Assembly (NCBI GenBank): GCA_035761165.1
Contig: DASTRO010000210.1
Span: 1-17,242, forward strand
DNA from: CALCHX01 sp035761165
GTDB lineage: Bacteria; Gemmatimonadota; Gemmatimonadetes; Gemmatimonadales; Gemmatimonadaceae
Direction: 5' to 3'
DNA: 17,242 bases
Below are positions 1 to 7,418 of this stretch, piece after piece. The stretch's first letter is position 1. Each line of letters begins with the position of its first letter. Below the pieces are notes generated by a model that saw only the letters and a list, made by a program, of their open reading frames with translations, made no database searches and had not been told where the DNA came from. The translations under genes and the position numbers were made by a program.

Positions 1-42
1 GATCCCCGTCGCCCGGTTTCGCGTCCGCCCCGGCCGTCGCGG

Positions 43-2976
43 ATGATCCCGCGCCGCCGCGCCCGCCGTCCGCTCGTCACGCTCGCCGCCGTCGCCGCCG
101 TCGCTCTCATCCTGCTCGCCTGCTCACCTGCTCCGCTTCACGCGCAGTACCTCACGCGGCCCGAGCTGCGCTGGCGGACGCTGCGCACCGAGCACTTCGT
201 CTTTCACTTCCCGGCGGAGATGACGGCGTGGACGCGCGACGTGGCGGCGCGCGCGGAGAGCGTGCACGACGCCGTGGCGGCGCTCGTCGGCTACGCGCCG
301 CGGCAGCCGGTGCGGGTGCTGGTGGAGGATCCGAGCAACGTCTCGAACGGCTTCGCCCTCCCCTTCATCGGCGCGCCCACGCTCTTCCTCTGGCCCACCC
401 CGCCGGATCCCTCGTCGATCCTGGCGCACAACCGCGGCTGGGGCGAGGTGCTGGTGACGCACGAGTTCGCGCACGTCGCGCACCTCACGCGCCCGTCGCG
501 CAACGCGCGGCAGCGCCTCCTCTGGCGGCTGCTGCCGGTGGACCTCGGGCCGCTGGCGCGCCGCGCGCCGCGCTGGGTCATCGAGGGCTACGCGACCTAC
601 GTGGAGGGCATCCTCACCGGCAGCGGCCGCCCCGCCAGCGCCGGACGCGCCGCCATCCTCCGACAGTGGGCGCTCGAAGGCCAGCTCCCCACCTACGCCC
701 AGCTGAACGGCTCCAGCCGCTTCCTCGGCGGCTCGATGGCCTACCTGGTGGGCTCGGCGTATCTGGACTGGCTCGTCGACCGCGCGGGCGAGGCGAGCCT
801 GCCGCACCTCTGGCGCCGCATGAGCGCGCGGGCCGACCGCGGCTTCGTCGCCGCCTTCGTCGGGGTCTTCGGCGCACCGCCCGAGGAGCTGTACGGCCGC
901 TTCACGGCGGAGCTCACGGGGCGGGCGCTGGCGGTGGAGGACTCGCTGGCCGCGCGCGGCATGGCCGAGGGCGAGCTGGTGCAGCGCCTGTCGCTGGCCA
1001 CCGGCGCGCCTGCCCTCTCGCCGGACGGCAGCCTGCTCGCCATCGTCCTGCGCCGGCGCGATGCGCCGTCGCGCCTCGTGGTCTGGAGCACGGCGCCCGA
1101 CACCGCCGCCGAGGCGCGTGCCCGCCGCGCCCGCGACAGCCTGCTGGCGCGCGACCCCGAGGACGTGCCCGCGGTGCCCGGGCGCCCCGCGCCGAAGCGC
1201 GCCCTCTTCACGCTGCCCGCCATGGCCGGCCGCAGCCACGAGCAGCCGCGCTTCCTCCCCGACGGCGAGCACCTCCTCGTCGTCCGGTCGGTGCCGCAGG
1301 GCGACGGCAGCGAGCGTCCCGATCTCTTCGCCTGGGCGTTCCGCCGGGGCTCGCTGCGGCGCGTGACGCGTGGCGCGGGCATCCGCGAGGCGGACCCGCT
1401 GCCGGACGGCACGGCGGCCGTCGGCGTGCGCTGCCGCGGCGGCATCTGCGATCTCGTGCGCGTCTCGCTCCGGGACGGCACGGTGCGCACGATCGTCGCC
1501 GGCGCGCCGGACGTGGGCTACTTCCGGCCGCGCGTCGCGCCGGACGGTCGCGAGGTGCTCGTCTCGGTGCACGCGCGCGGACGGTGGCGACTGGCGCTCG
1601 TTCCCGTGGCCGGCGGCCCCGCGCGCTTCGTCGGGCCCGAGGACGATGTGAGTCGCTACGGCGCCGACTTCCTCCCCGGCGGCGGCGCCGTCGTCGCCAC
1701 GTCGGAGCGCGGCGGCATCATGCACCTGGAGCGCATCGACCTCGCCACGGGCGCGGCCGAGCCCATCACGCGCACCTCCGGCGCGCACATCGCGCCGGCG
1801 ATCGCGCCGGTCGGCGATACGGTGTACTTCCTGGCACTGCACGCCCGTGGCTACGACCTGCGCCGCGTGCGCGCGACCCCGCTCCCGGGCGACGCCGCGA
1901 CGCTGGCGGCCGCGCTGTATCCCGCCCTGCCGCCGCTCGCTCCACCACCCGCGCCCCGATTCGCCACCGTCGAGCCCCCGCCGGACCATCCGTACGGTCT
2001 CGGACCGCGCCTTCACCGCCTCCTCCCCGGCGTGCTCGTCGGGCCGGAGGGCTACGTCGGCATCGCCGCGCTCGACGGCACCGATCCGGTGGGCCGCTTC
2101 GCCTGGCTGCTGCAGGGCGCCGTCGGCACGCCCGGCAGCTGGCAGGGCGCCGCGCTCGCCGCCGAGCTGCGCACGGGAACGCCCTGGCTGCGCGCGGACC
2201 TGTTCGCCCTCCGTCACGCGCCCTCGCGACAGCGCGAGGGCGGGATCGCGCGCGCCGCCGCGGGCACGGCCCTCGACGTCGGTTACGACGGCGGCGCGCT
2301 CGGCGCCTCGCTGCGGCGCGACCACGGCAGCTGGTCCTACGCGGCCAACGCCGGCGCCTCGGCCGGCGTGCTCGACCCGCTCGACGACGACGCGCCACGC
2401 ACGGGGCGCACGCTCGCCCGGGCCGGCGGCACGCTGGGCCTGCGCTGGCAGCGCGACCGCACCCTGGTGGCGTCGAGTCTCGGCGTGCGCGCCGCCGCGG
2501 GCCGCACCGGCGATGCCACGTGGACGCGCGGGCGCGTGGACGCGGCGCTCACGTTGCGCGGCTTCGGTCTGGGGCTCCGCGCGTCGGCCGCGGTCGGCGT
2601 CGTGTCGGCCGATGCGCCGACGTTCGAGCGCTTCGCGGTCGGCGGCCAGCGACCACCGCTCGGCCCGCCGCAGCTGCTCGACCAGCGCTGGAGCGTGCCC
2701 ACGCTGCCGCCCGCCGTGGCGGTGGGGCGGCGGCTGCTGGGCTACCGCGGGGAGACCGACCTGCTCGGGCTTACCGCCTACGTCGCGGCCGCCGGCGCCG
2801 GCGAGCGATGGCGCGCGCCGCACCGCGTCGTCGGCATCGAGCGCGAGCTCGCACTGCCCGCCATCGCCTTCGTGGCCGTGCCCGCCGTGCGCATCCTGGG
2901 CGGCGTGGCGCGCTCGCTGGACGAGCCCTTCCGCCACCGCACGCGTGCCTATCTGTCGGTGAGCTATGACCCATGA
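43..2976 (+). CDS. Secreted gluzincin-like metallopeptidase with TolB-type beta-propeller and C-terminal barrel-like domain
   Basis: The 977-residue product has a basic N-terminus and a hydrophobic segment (about 11-27). It ends either in a lipobox-like LLAC (Cys27) or in an LHA/Q signal-peptidase site, so it is exported. Residues 140-144 are HEFAH, an HExxH zinc motif. WVIEGYATYVE (E180 in WxxEG) fits the third ligand and surrounding helix of M1/MA-clan peptidases. Residues about 310-620 contain repeated blades with xxSPDG/LPDG-type turns, as in TolB/WD40-like propellers. From about 640 to the end, alternating strands rich in Gly and Arg, ending in LSVSYDP, look like an outer-membrane beta-barrel; this is inference. 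The likely role is an outer-membrane or surface protease, substrate unknown. The start ATG lacks a clear ribosome site. An ABC exporter follows after 51 bp on the same strand, possibly co-transcribed. The metallopeptidase/propeller reading is firm; the barrel is less so. Confidence 0.85.
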   Translation: MIPRRRARRPLVTLAAVAAVALILLACSPAPLHAQYLTRPELRWRTLRTEHFVFHFPAEMTAWTRDVAARAESVHDAVAALVGYAPRQPVRVLVEDPSNVSNGFALPFIGAPTLFLWPTPPDPSSILAHNRGWGEVLVTHEFAHVAHLTRPSRNARQRLLWRLLPVDLGPLARRAPRWVIEGYATYVEGILTGSGRPASAGRAAILRQWALEGQLPTYAQLNGSSRFLGGSMAYLVGSAYLDWLVDRAGEASLPHLWRRMSARADRGFVAAFVGVFGAPPEELYGRFTAELTGRALAVEDSLAARGMAEGELVQRLSLATGAPALSPDGSLLAIVLRRRDAPSRLVVWSTAPDTAAEARARRARDSLLARDPEDVPAVPGRPAPKRALFTLPAMAGRSHEQPRFLPDGEHLLVVRSVPQGDGSERPDLFAWAFRRGSLRRVTRGAGIREADPLPDGTAAVGVRCRGGICDLVRVSLRDGTVRTIVAGAPDVGYFRPRVAPDGREVLVSVHARGRWRLALVPVAGGPARFVGPEDDVSRYGADFLPGGGAVVATSERGGIMHLERIDLATGAAEPITRTSGAHIAPAIAPVGDTVYFLALHARGYDLRRVRATPLPGDAATLAAALYPALPPLAPPPAPRFATVEPPPDHPYGLGPRLHRLLPGVLVGPEGYVGIAALDGTDPVGRFAWLLQGAVGTPGSWQGAALAAELRTGTPWLRADLFALRHAPSRQREGGIARAAAGTALDVGYDGGALGASLRRDHGSWSYAANAGASAGVLDPLDDDAPRTGRTLARAGGTLGLRWQRDRTLVASSLGVRAAAGRTGDATWTRGRVDAALTLRGFGLGLRASAAVGVVSADAPTFERFAVGGQRPPLGPPQLLDQRWSVPTLPPAVAVGRRLLGYRGETDLLGLTAYVAAAGAGERWRAPHRVVGIERELALPAIAFVAVPAVRILGGVARSLDEPFRHRTRAYLSVSYDP

Positions 2977-3027
2977 CCCACTGACGCCGCACCGCGCGCC
3001 AGCCGGTCGGTCGGCCAGCCGCGCCCG

Positions 3028-4935
3028 ATGACCACGCCGCTGCGCCGGCCCGCGGCGCGCCCGGGCGGCCCGCTGCCGCCCTGGCGCGACCGGCTCCGCG
3101 CCGTTCGCTACGTGCCGCCGCTGCTGCGCATGGTGTGGAGCACGCATCGCGGCTACGCGGTCGCCATGCTCGTCCTGCGCGTCCTGCGCGCCTTCGTGCC
3201 GCTGGCCACGCTCTGGGTGGGCAAGCTGATCATCGATCGGGTGATCGCGCTGCGCGCCGAGGCGGCGCCGGCGTGGGCGACCCTGTGGGAGCTCGTCGCC
3301 CTCGAGCTCGGGATCGTCGTCGCCGGGGAGCTGCTCACGCGCGGCTCGCAGCTCGTCGAGAGCCTGCTCGGCGACCTCTTCTCCAACCGCGTGAGCGTGC
3401 GCCTCATGGAGCACGCGGCCACGCTGGACCTCGCGCAGTTCGAGGATCCGGCGTTCTACGATCACCTGGAGCGCGCCCGCCGGCAGACGGTGGGACGCAT
3501 CGGGCTCCTCGCCCAGCTGCTCGGCATGGGGCAGGACCTGCTGACGCTCCTCTCGCTGGGCGGCGCGCTCGTGGCCTACAACGCGTGGCTGCTCCTCCTC
3601 CTCGCCGTCTCCGTGGTCCCGGGCTTCCTGGGCGAGACGCACTTCGCGGCACTGGGCTACTCCCTGCTCTTCCGCTGGACGCCCGAGCGGCGGCAGCTCG
3701 ACTACCTGCGCATGGTGGGGGCGAGCGACCGCACGGCCAAGGAGGTGCAGATGTTCGGCCTCGCGCCGTGGCTCACGGAGCGCTACCGCGTGCTGGCCGA
3801 CCGCTTCTACGCCGAGAACCGCGCGCTCTCCATCCGGCGCGCGGTGGTGAGCAGCCTCCTCTCGCTGTTCAGCACGGCCGGCTACTACGGCGCGTACGTG
3901 GTGATCATCGTGCGCACCGTGCAGGGCGTGCTGAGCATCGGCACCCTCACCTTCCTGGCGGGCGCCTTCGCGCGCAGCCGCGATCTGGTGCAGCGGCTGC
4001 TCACCGGGGCGAGCAGCGTCTTCGAGCAGGCGCTCTACCTGCGCGACCTCTTCGTCTTCTTCGAGATGCGGCCGAGCATCGTCTCGGGCCCGCGCGCGCT
4101 GCGGGTGCCGCAGCCCATCCGCGAGGGGATCGTCTTCGAGGACGTCGGCTTCCGCTATCCGGGCAGCGACCGGTGGGCGGTGCGCCACGTCAGCTTCACG
4201 CTGCGCCCGGGTGAGCGCGTCGCCCTGGTGGGCGAGAACGGCGCCGGCAAGACGACGATCACGAAGCTCGTCGCGCGACTCTACGACCCGAGCGAGGGGC
4301 GCATCCTGCTCGACGGGGTGGACCTGCGCGAGTACGACCTGGTGTCGCTGCGCGCCGCGATCGGCGTGATCTTCCAGGACTTCGTGCGCTACGACTTCCG
4401 CCTCGAGGAGAACATCGGGGTGGGACGGATCACCACGGCCGGCGACTACCTGGACGTCTCCATGCGCGCGGACGACGGCGCGGCGGCGGCGGACGCCGGA
4501 CTGCCGGTGCTCCCGGAGATCGTCACGTCGGCGGAGCGGTCGCTGGCCGCCACGCTCCTGCCACGGCTGCCGCGCGGCTACCGGCAGATGCTCGGCCGCC
4601 GCTTCGAGGAGGGGGTGGACCTGAGCGGCGGGGAGTGGCAGAAGGTGGCGCTCGGCCGTGCCTACATGCGCGACGCGCAGCTCCTCATCCTCGACGAGCC
4701 CACGGCGGCGCTCGACGCGCGCGCCGAGTTCGAGGTGTTCGAGCGCTTCGCGGAGCTGATGCGCGGCCGCATGGCCATCCTCATCTCGCACCGCTTCTCG
4801 ACCGTCCGCATGGCCGACCGCATCCTCGTGCTGCGCGACGGCACGATCATCGAGGCGGGCACGCACGAGGCGCTGATGGCGCAGCAGGGCCTCTACGCGG
4901 AGCTGTTCACGATGCAGGCGGCAGGGTATCGGTGA
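3028..4935 (+). CDS. ABC transporter, fused permease and ATP-binding half-transporter (exporter type)
   Basis: The 635-residue protein has an N-terminal membrane domain (about 35-345, several hydrophobic helices) and a nucleotide-binding domain (about 360-620). Visible motifs are Walker A GENGAGKTT (about 402-410), Q-loop FQDF, signature LSGGEWQK (about 532), Walker B LLILDEPTAALD (aspartate-glutamate pair near 556) and the switch histidine in ISHRFSTV (about 588). The LSGGEW variant, preceded by a long linker between Q-loop and signature, is typical of a subgroup of MsbA/LagD-like half exporters. It should homodimerise in the inner membrane and export a lipid, peptide or small molecule; the substrate cannot be told. 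No good Shine-Dalgarno sequence precedes the ATG. The gene sits 51 bp after the metallopeptidase gene. Its stop codon lies inside the first heptamer of the inverted-repeat element that follows, which probably ends the transcript. Confidence 0.93.
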   Translation: MTTPLRRPAARPGGPLPPWRDRLRAVRYVPPLLRMVWSTHRGYAVAMLVLRVLRAFVPLATLWVGKLIIDRVIALRAEAAPAWATLWELVALELGIVVAGELLTRGSQLVESLLGDLFSNRVSVRLMEHAATLDLAQFEDPAFYDHLERARRQTVGRIGLLAQLLGMGQDLLTLLSLGGALVAYNAWLLLLLAVSVVPGFLGETHFAALGYSLLFRWTPERRQLDYLRMVGASDRTAKEVQMFGLAPWLTERYRVLADRFYAENRALSIRRAVVSSLLSLFSTAGYYGAYVVIIVRTVQGVLSIGTLTFLAGAFARSRDLVQRLLTGASSVFEQALYLRDLFVFFEMRPSIVSGPRALRVPQPIREGIVFEDVGFRYPGSDRWAVRHVSFTLRPGERVALVGENGAGKTTITKLVARLYDPSEGRILLDGVDLREYDLVSLRAAIGVIFQDFVRYDFRLEENIGVGRITTAGDYLDVSMRADDGAAAADAGLPVLPEIVTSAERSLAATLLPRLPRGYRQMLGRRFEEGVDLSGGEWQKVALGRAYMRDAQLLILDEPTAALDARAEFEVFERFAELMRGRMAILISHRFSTVRMADRILVLRDGTIIEAGTHEALMAQQGLYAELFTMQAAGYR

Positions 4936-5060
4936 GAGGAAGCAGGAAGCAGGAAGCAGGAACACCCACGGGACGCGATTACGCGCACCCCCTGCTTCCT
5001 GCTTCCTGCTTCCTGCTTCCTGCTCCCTGCTTCCTGCTTCCTGCTTCCTGCTTCCTGCCT
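4933..5060. repeat. Heptamer-based inverted repeat (AAGCAGG / CCTGCTT) just after the ABC gene
   Basis: Left arm: a degenerate unit (TGAGAGG, including the stop codon), then three AAGCAGG heptamers (4940-4960). Right arm: ten heptamers from 4991 to 5060, eight of them CCTGCTT, one CCTGCTC (unit 5) and a final CCTGCCT. The arms are complementary and can pair over more than 20 bp. Within the 30-nt loop, CGCG-ATTA-CGCG (4974-4985) is a further small palindrome. The unequal copy number (3-4 versus 10) suggests expansion by slippage. Position suggests a transcription-end structure for the ABC gene, but there is no T-tract. It shares period and core with the element at 7327-7410. Confidence 0.9.
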
Positions 5061-5168
5061 CTCCCCGCGTGACAGCGCGCACGGCGGCCGGTATCTTCGT
5101 CAGCGACCGCGCCCGCGCCTGGCGCGAAACCCACCCGCTCACGCCGCCCATTTCCGGAGGAACCCCGC
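5061..5168 (+). promoter_or_regulatory. Upstream region and ribosome binding site of the AIM24 gene
   Basis: After the heptamer repeat about 100 bp remain before the AIM24 start. A strong GGAGG at 5156-5160 lies 8 nt before the ATG at 5169 and fixes that start. TATCTTCG at 5091-5098 is one base from TAnnTTTG, the -7 motif known in Bacteroidetes. That it works as a promoter here is only a guess, and no convincing -33/-35 box was found. Confidence 0.35.
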
Positions 5169-5963
5169 ATGGCCGCCGACGTCATCGACTATCGACTCAT
5201 CGGCGACGACCTGCAGGCGGTCGTCGTGACCCTGGACCCCGGCGAGGCGGTGATCGCCGAGGCCGGGGGGATGATGTACATGCAGGACGACATCCGCATG
5301 GCCACCACGCTCGACGCCAACAACTCCGGCGGCGGGCTGTTCGGCAAGCTGCTGGGCGCGGGCAAGCGGCTGCTCACCGGCGAGTCGTTCTTCATCACGA
5401 TGTTCGCCAACGACGGGCGGCAGCGGCGCGACGTCGCCTTCGCCGCGCCGTTCCCGGGCAAGATCCTCCCCGTGGACCTGCGGGAGTGGGGCGGGACGCT
5501 GATGGCGCAGAAGGACTCGTTCCTCTGCGCCGCGCGCGGCATCGACATCGACATCGCCTTCACGCGCCGCATCGGCGCCGGCTTCTTCGGCGGCGAGGGA
5601 TTCATCCTGCAGCGGCTCAGTGGCGACGGCCTGGCCTTCCTGCACGCCTCGGGCACGCTCACCAGCATCGACCTGCAGCCGGGCGAGTCGCTGCGCGTGG
5701 ACACCGGGTGCCTGGTCGCCTTCCAGCCGTCGGTGAGCTACGACATCCAGATGGTGCCGGGAGTGAAGACGGCGCTCTTCGGCGGTGAGGGGCTCTTCTT
5801 CGTGCGGCTCACCGGGCCGGGACGCGTCATCCTGCAGACGCTCCCCTTCTCGCGCCTGGCCGACCGGATCATCGCCGCCGCGCCGCGCGCCGGCGGACAG
5901 CGCCGCGGCGAGGGGAGCGTGCTCGGCGCGCTGGGCGGGCTGCTCGACGGCGACAACGGCTGA
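5169..5963 (+). CDS. AIM24 / TIGR00266 family protein
   Basis: The 264-residue soluble protein has the features of the TIGR00266/AIM24 (formerly DUF124) family: an N-terminal YRLIGDDLQAVVVTLDPGE segment, EAGGMMYMQ (about 32-40), a glycine-rich GGGLFGKLLGAGKRLLTGESFF stretch (about 55-76), and repeated beta-strands with GDGLAFLHASG and PGESLRVDTGCLVAF in the second half. No signal peptide or membrane helix is seen. The C-terminus is a low-complexity Gly/Arg tail. The yeast homologue AIM24 is mitochondrial and linked to inner-membrane organisation; the bacterial function is not established. The start is supported by GGAGG 8 nt upstream. The gene appears monocistronic: the heptamer repeat precedes it and a convergent terminator follows. 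Confidence 0.92.
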   Translation: MAADVIDYRLIGDDLQAVVVTLDPGEAVIAEAGGMMYMQDDIRMATTLDANNSGGGLFGKLLGAGKRLLTGESFFITMFANDGRQRRDVAFAAPFPGKILPVDLREWGGTLMAQKDSFLCAARGIDIDIAFTRRIGAGFFGGEGFILQRLSGDGLAFLHASGTLTSIDLQPGESLRVDTGCLVAFQPSVSYDIQMVPGVKTALFGGEGLFFVRLTGPGRVILQTLPFSRLADRIIAAAPRAGGQRRGEGSVLGALGGLLDGDNG

Positions 5964-5985
5964 CGCGGCCGCCGGTCGGTGCGCA

Positions 5986-6027
5986 GCGCGGGGGGCGGGC
6001 GGCCATCGAGCCACCCGCCCCCCGCGC
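5986..6027. terminator. Bidirectional hairpin between convergent genes
   Basis: Positions 5986-5999 (GCGCGGGGGGCGGG) and 6014-6027 are a perfect 14-bp inverted repeat with a 14-nt loop. It fills most of the 83-bp gap between the convergent AIM24 gene (ends 5963) and PRC-barrel gene (ends 6047). There is no T-tract on either side, so it may act as a Rho-independent-like block, a 3'-end stabiliser or both. Confidence 0.7.
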
Positions 6028-6046
6028 GCGCCGGCCCCGCGGCGCC

Positions 6047-6703
6047 TCAGCGCCGTTCGGGCTCCGCCTCCCCGCCCGCCGTCCCGTCTTCGGGCGCCAC
6101 CGGGCCGTCGCTCTCCTCCTCCATCACCGGCACGCTGATCTGGCCAGCGTCCACCTCGCCGACGACGTCGGGGTGCTCGTCACGCTCGGTCATCGCGCCA
6201 CCCACGCCCGCCAGGTAGGCGAAGTCCTCCGGCTCCTGCTCGGCGTCGTCGTCGCGCATCGGCGCGGCGAAGCGGCGCTCGTCGTAATGCTCGTGGTCGT
6301 AGAAGCGCTCGTCGTCCGCGAGGTCGGCCGCCTCACCCCCGGCGATGCTGCGGCGCACGTGCACCTCGTACTCGCGCGTCACGATGTCGCCGTCGACGCT
6401 CGTCAGCTCCAGCAGCGACGCCGTCGTCACCGTCGGCACGACGACGGCGTCCCGCTCCCGGTCGATGCGGGCGAGCCCGATCGGCACGTGCACCGGGCGC
6501 GACGCGCCCACCCCGCTCGACGCGTCCACCACCAGGTAGCGCGCCCGGCCGGCGTCGGGGTCGATGAGCAGCTCCCGCACGCGGCCCAATGTGTCGCCGT
6601 CGGAGCCCAGCACGGGCCAGCCCCGCACGTCGGGGAGGCCGCGCGAGACCTCGTAGTCGCGCGCCTCGCCGAGAGGCACCAGGCGCTGGCGTTCGTCGTC
6701 CAT
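6047..6703 (-). CDS. PRC-barrel domain protein with acidic C-terminal tail
   Basis: The 218-residue product begins with a PRC-barrel (about 5-95): RDYEVSRGLPDVRGWPVLG, DGDTLGRVRELLIDP and RARYLVVDASS match the family pattern of DvrGw-V-dxdG-iG-V-dLlid-vRYlvV, followed by HVPIGLARID and VVVP strands. The middle part (about 100-150) ends in YDHEHYDERRF. The last roughly 60 residues are strongly acidic and probably disordered. PRC-barrels occur in the photosynthetic reaction centre H subunit, RimM and many stress-associated cytoplasmic proteins; the last context fits best here. GGAG (6711-6714) lies 7 nt before the ATG. The gene is divergent from the small aromatic-rich protein gene, with a perfect palindrome between them, which suggests shared control. 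A ligand or partner cannot be told. Confidence 0.88.
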   Translation of the reverse strand: MDDERQRLVPLGEARDYEVSRGLPDVRGWPVLGSDGDTLGRVRELLIDPDAGRARYLVVDASSGVGASRPVHVPIGLARIDRERDAVVVPTVTTASLLELTSVDGDIVTREYEVHVRRSIAGGEAADLADDERFYDHEHYDERRFAAPMRDDDAEQEPEDFAYLAGVGGAMTERDEHPDVVGEVDAGQISVPVMEEESDGPVAPEDGTAGGEAEPERR

Positions 6704-6969
6704 CGACCATCTCCGCGGAAGGGGTCACATGGCGCCGTACGACGGTCGTACGGCGCGTCATCGGCCCCGCTGCGGGGCAAGAAGCATGCACCCCACGCCG
6801 CGCCCTGCACCGTCGTACCCGTGCCGCCGGCGCCGCCGCGCGCGTCGCCACGCGAGCGGGGCGAGTGCAGGCTCCCACGCCCCTGCGAGCCCGGGGCAGC
6901 CTGGCGCGTCACTTGCAACCCATTGCCGTGACTACACTTGCGAACTCATCCTTGAATCATGGAGGCAGC
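6704..6969. promoter_or_regulatory. Divergent promoter region, PRC-barrel gene / small protein gene
   Basis: The 266-bp spacer holds no convincing gene. It contains a perfect 25-bp palindrome (6732-6756), a second small palindrome GCCCCGC-T-GCGGGGC (6764-6778) and, for the plus-strand gene, GGAGG at 6961-6965 just before its ATG. TTGCAA (6913-6918) and TACACT (6933-6938) resemble -35/-10 boxes but with only 14 bp between them, so they are weak candidates. Confidence 0.5.
6732..6756. promoter_or_regulatory. Perfect 25-bp palindrome, candidate operator
   Basis: GCGCCGTACGAC at 6732-6743 is exactly complementary to 6745-6756 around a single central G. The one-base centre argues for a dimeric protein binding site rather than an RNA hairpin. 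It starts 28 bp upstream of the PRC-barrel start codon and lies about 214 bp from the divergent gene, so it would fall in or near the PRC-barrel promoter. Which regulator binds is unknown. Confidence 0.55.
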
Positions 6970-7317
6970 ATGGCGGACGATCGCGACCGCATGGGCACGA
7001 CGGGCTCCACCGGCTCGGCGAGCGGCATCGACTGGAGCACCGAGGACGCCTACTGGCAATCCAACTACAGCAGCCGCCCCTACGCGACGGCCGACCGCAA
7101 CTACGGGTATTACCAGCCCGCCTACCGGTACGGCACCGAGGCGGCCACCCGCTATCGCGGCCGCAACTGGAGTGACGTCGAGAGCGAGCTGCGCAGCGGC
7201 TGGGACACGTACGAGCACCGCGGCCGCGAGCACGGCCAGTCCACCTGGGAGAATATGAAGGACGCCGTGCGCGACGCATGGGACCGGGTGACGGGGCATC
7301 ACCACGGTAGCCGGTGA
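6970..7317 (+). CDS. Small aromatic-rich conserved protein of unknown function
   Basis: The 115-residue product is hydrophilic and unusually rich in Tyr, Trp, Arg, Gly and Ser: DWSTEDAYWQSNYSSRPY, then NYGYYQPAYRYGTEAATRY, RGRNWSDVESELRSGWDTYE and a C-terminal amphipathic WENMKDAVRDAWDRVTG ending in HHHGSR. This arrangement resembles small proteins I recall beside PRC-barrel/YsnF-type stress genes in several phyla; no biochemical function is known to me. There is no signal peptide or membrane helix. The start is chosen because GGAGG (6961-6965) lies 4 nt before the ATG; a longer reading frame upstream has no such support. Divergence from the PRC-barrel gene suggests a common stress response (inference). 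Confidence 0.85.
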   Translation: MADDRDRMGTTGSTGSASGIDWSTEDAYWQSNYSSRPYATADRNYGYYQPAYRYGTEAATRYRGRNWSDVESELRSGWDTYEHRGREHGQSTWENMKDAVRDAWDRVTGHHHGSR

Positions 7318-7326
7318 GACCGGAGA

Positions 7327-7410
7327 CGGCAGGCACCAGGCTGCAGGCGCTAGGGAACACCCTCGGGAGGCTCGTCGCCTCCCCTTGAACCTGGAGCCTG
7401 GAGCCTGCCG
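7327..7410. repeat. Heptamer-based inverted repeat with inner hairpin, between convergent genes
   Basis: Left arm 7327-7354 is four NNNNAGG heptamers (CGGCAGG, CACCAGG, CTGCAGG, CGCTAGG). Right arm 7383-7410 is four CCTNNNN heptamers (CCTTGAA, CCTGGAG twice, CCTGCCG). The outer 21 nt of the arms (7327-7347 with 7390-7410) pair with two mismatches. Inside, GGGAGGC (7365-7371) and GCCTCCC (7377-7383) form a 7-bp hairpin with a 5-nt loop. It fills the gap between genes ending at 7317 (+) and 7419 (-), so a bidirectional terminator role is likely. Confidence 0.85.
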
Positions 7411-7418
7411 CCCTCCCC

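Noticed and set aside
4991..5060. Regular repeat array as a possible CRISPR
   Set aside because: Units are 7 bp and contiguous, with no unique spacers.
124..5151. A 1675-codon open frame on the minus strand antisense to the metallopeptidase and ABC genes
   Set aside because: Its translation is Arg/His/Ala/Glu-rich low complexity with no domain, and it runs through the heptamer repeat. It is a by-product of GC-rich third positions in the real genes.
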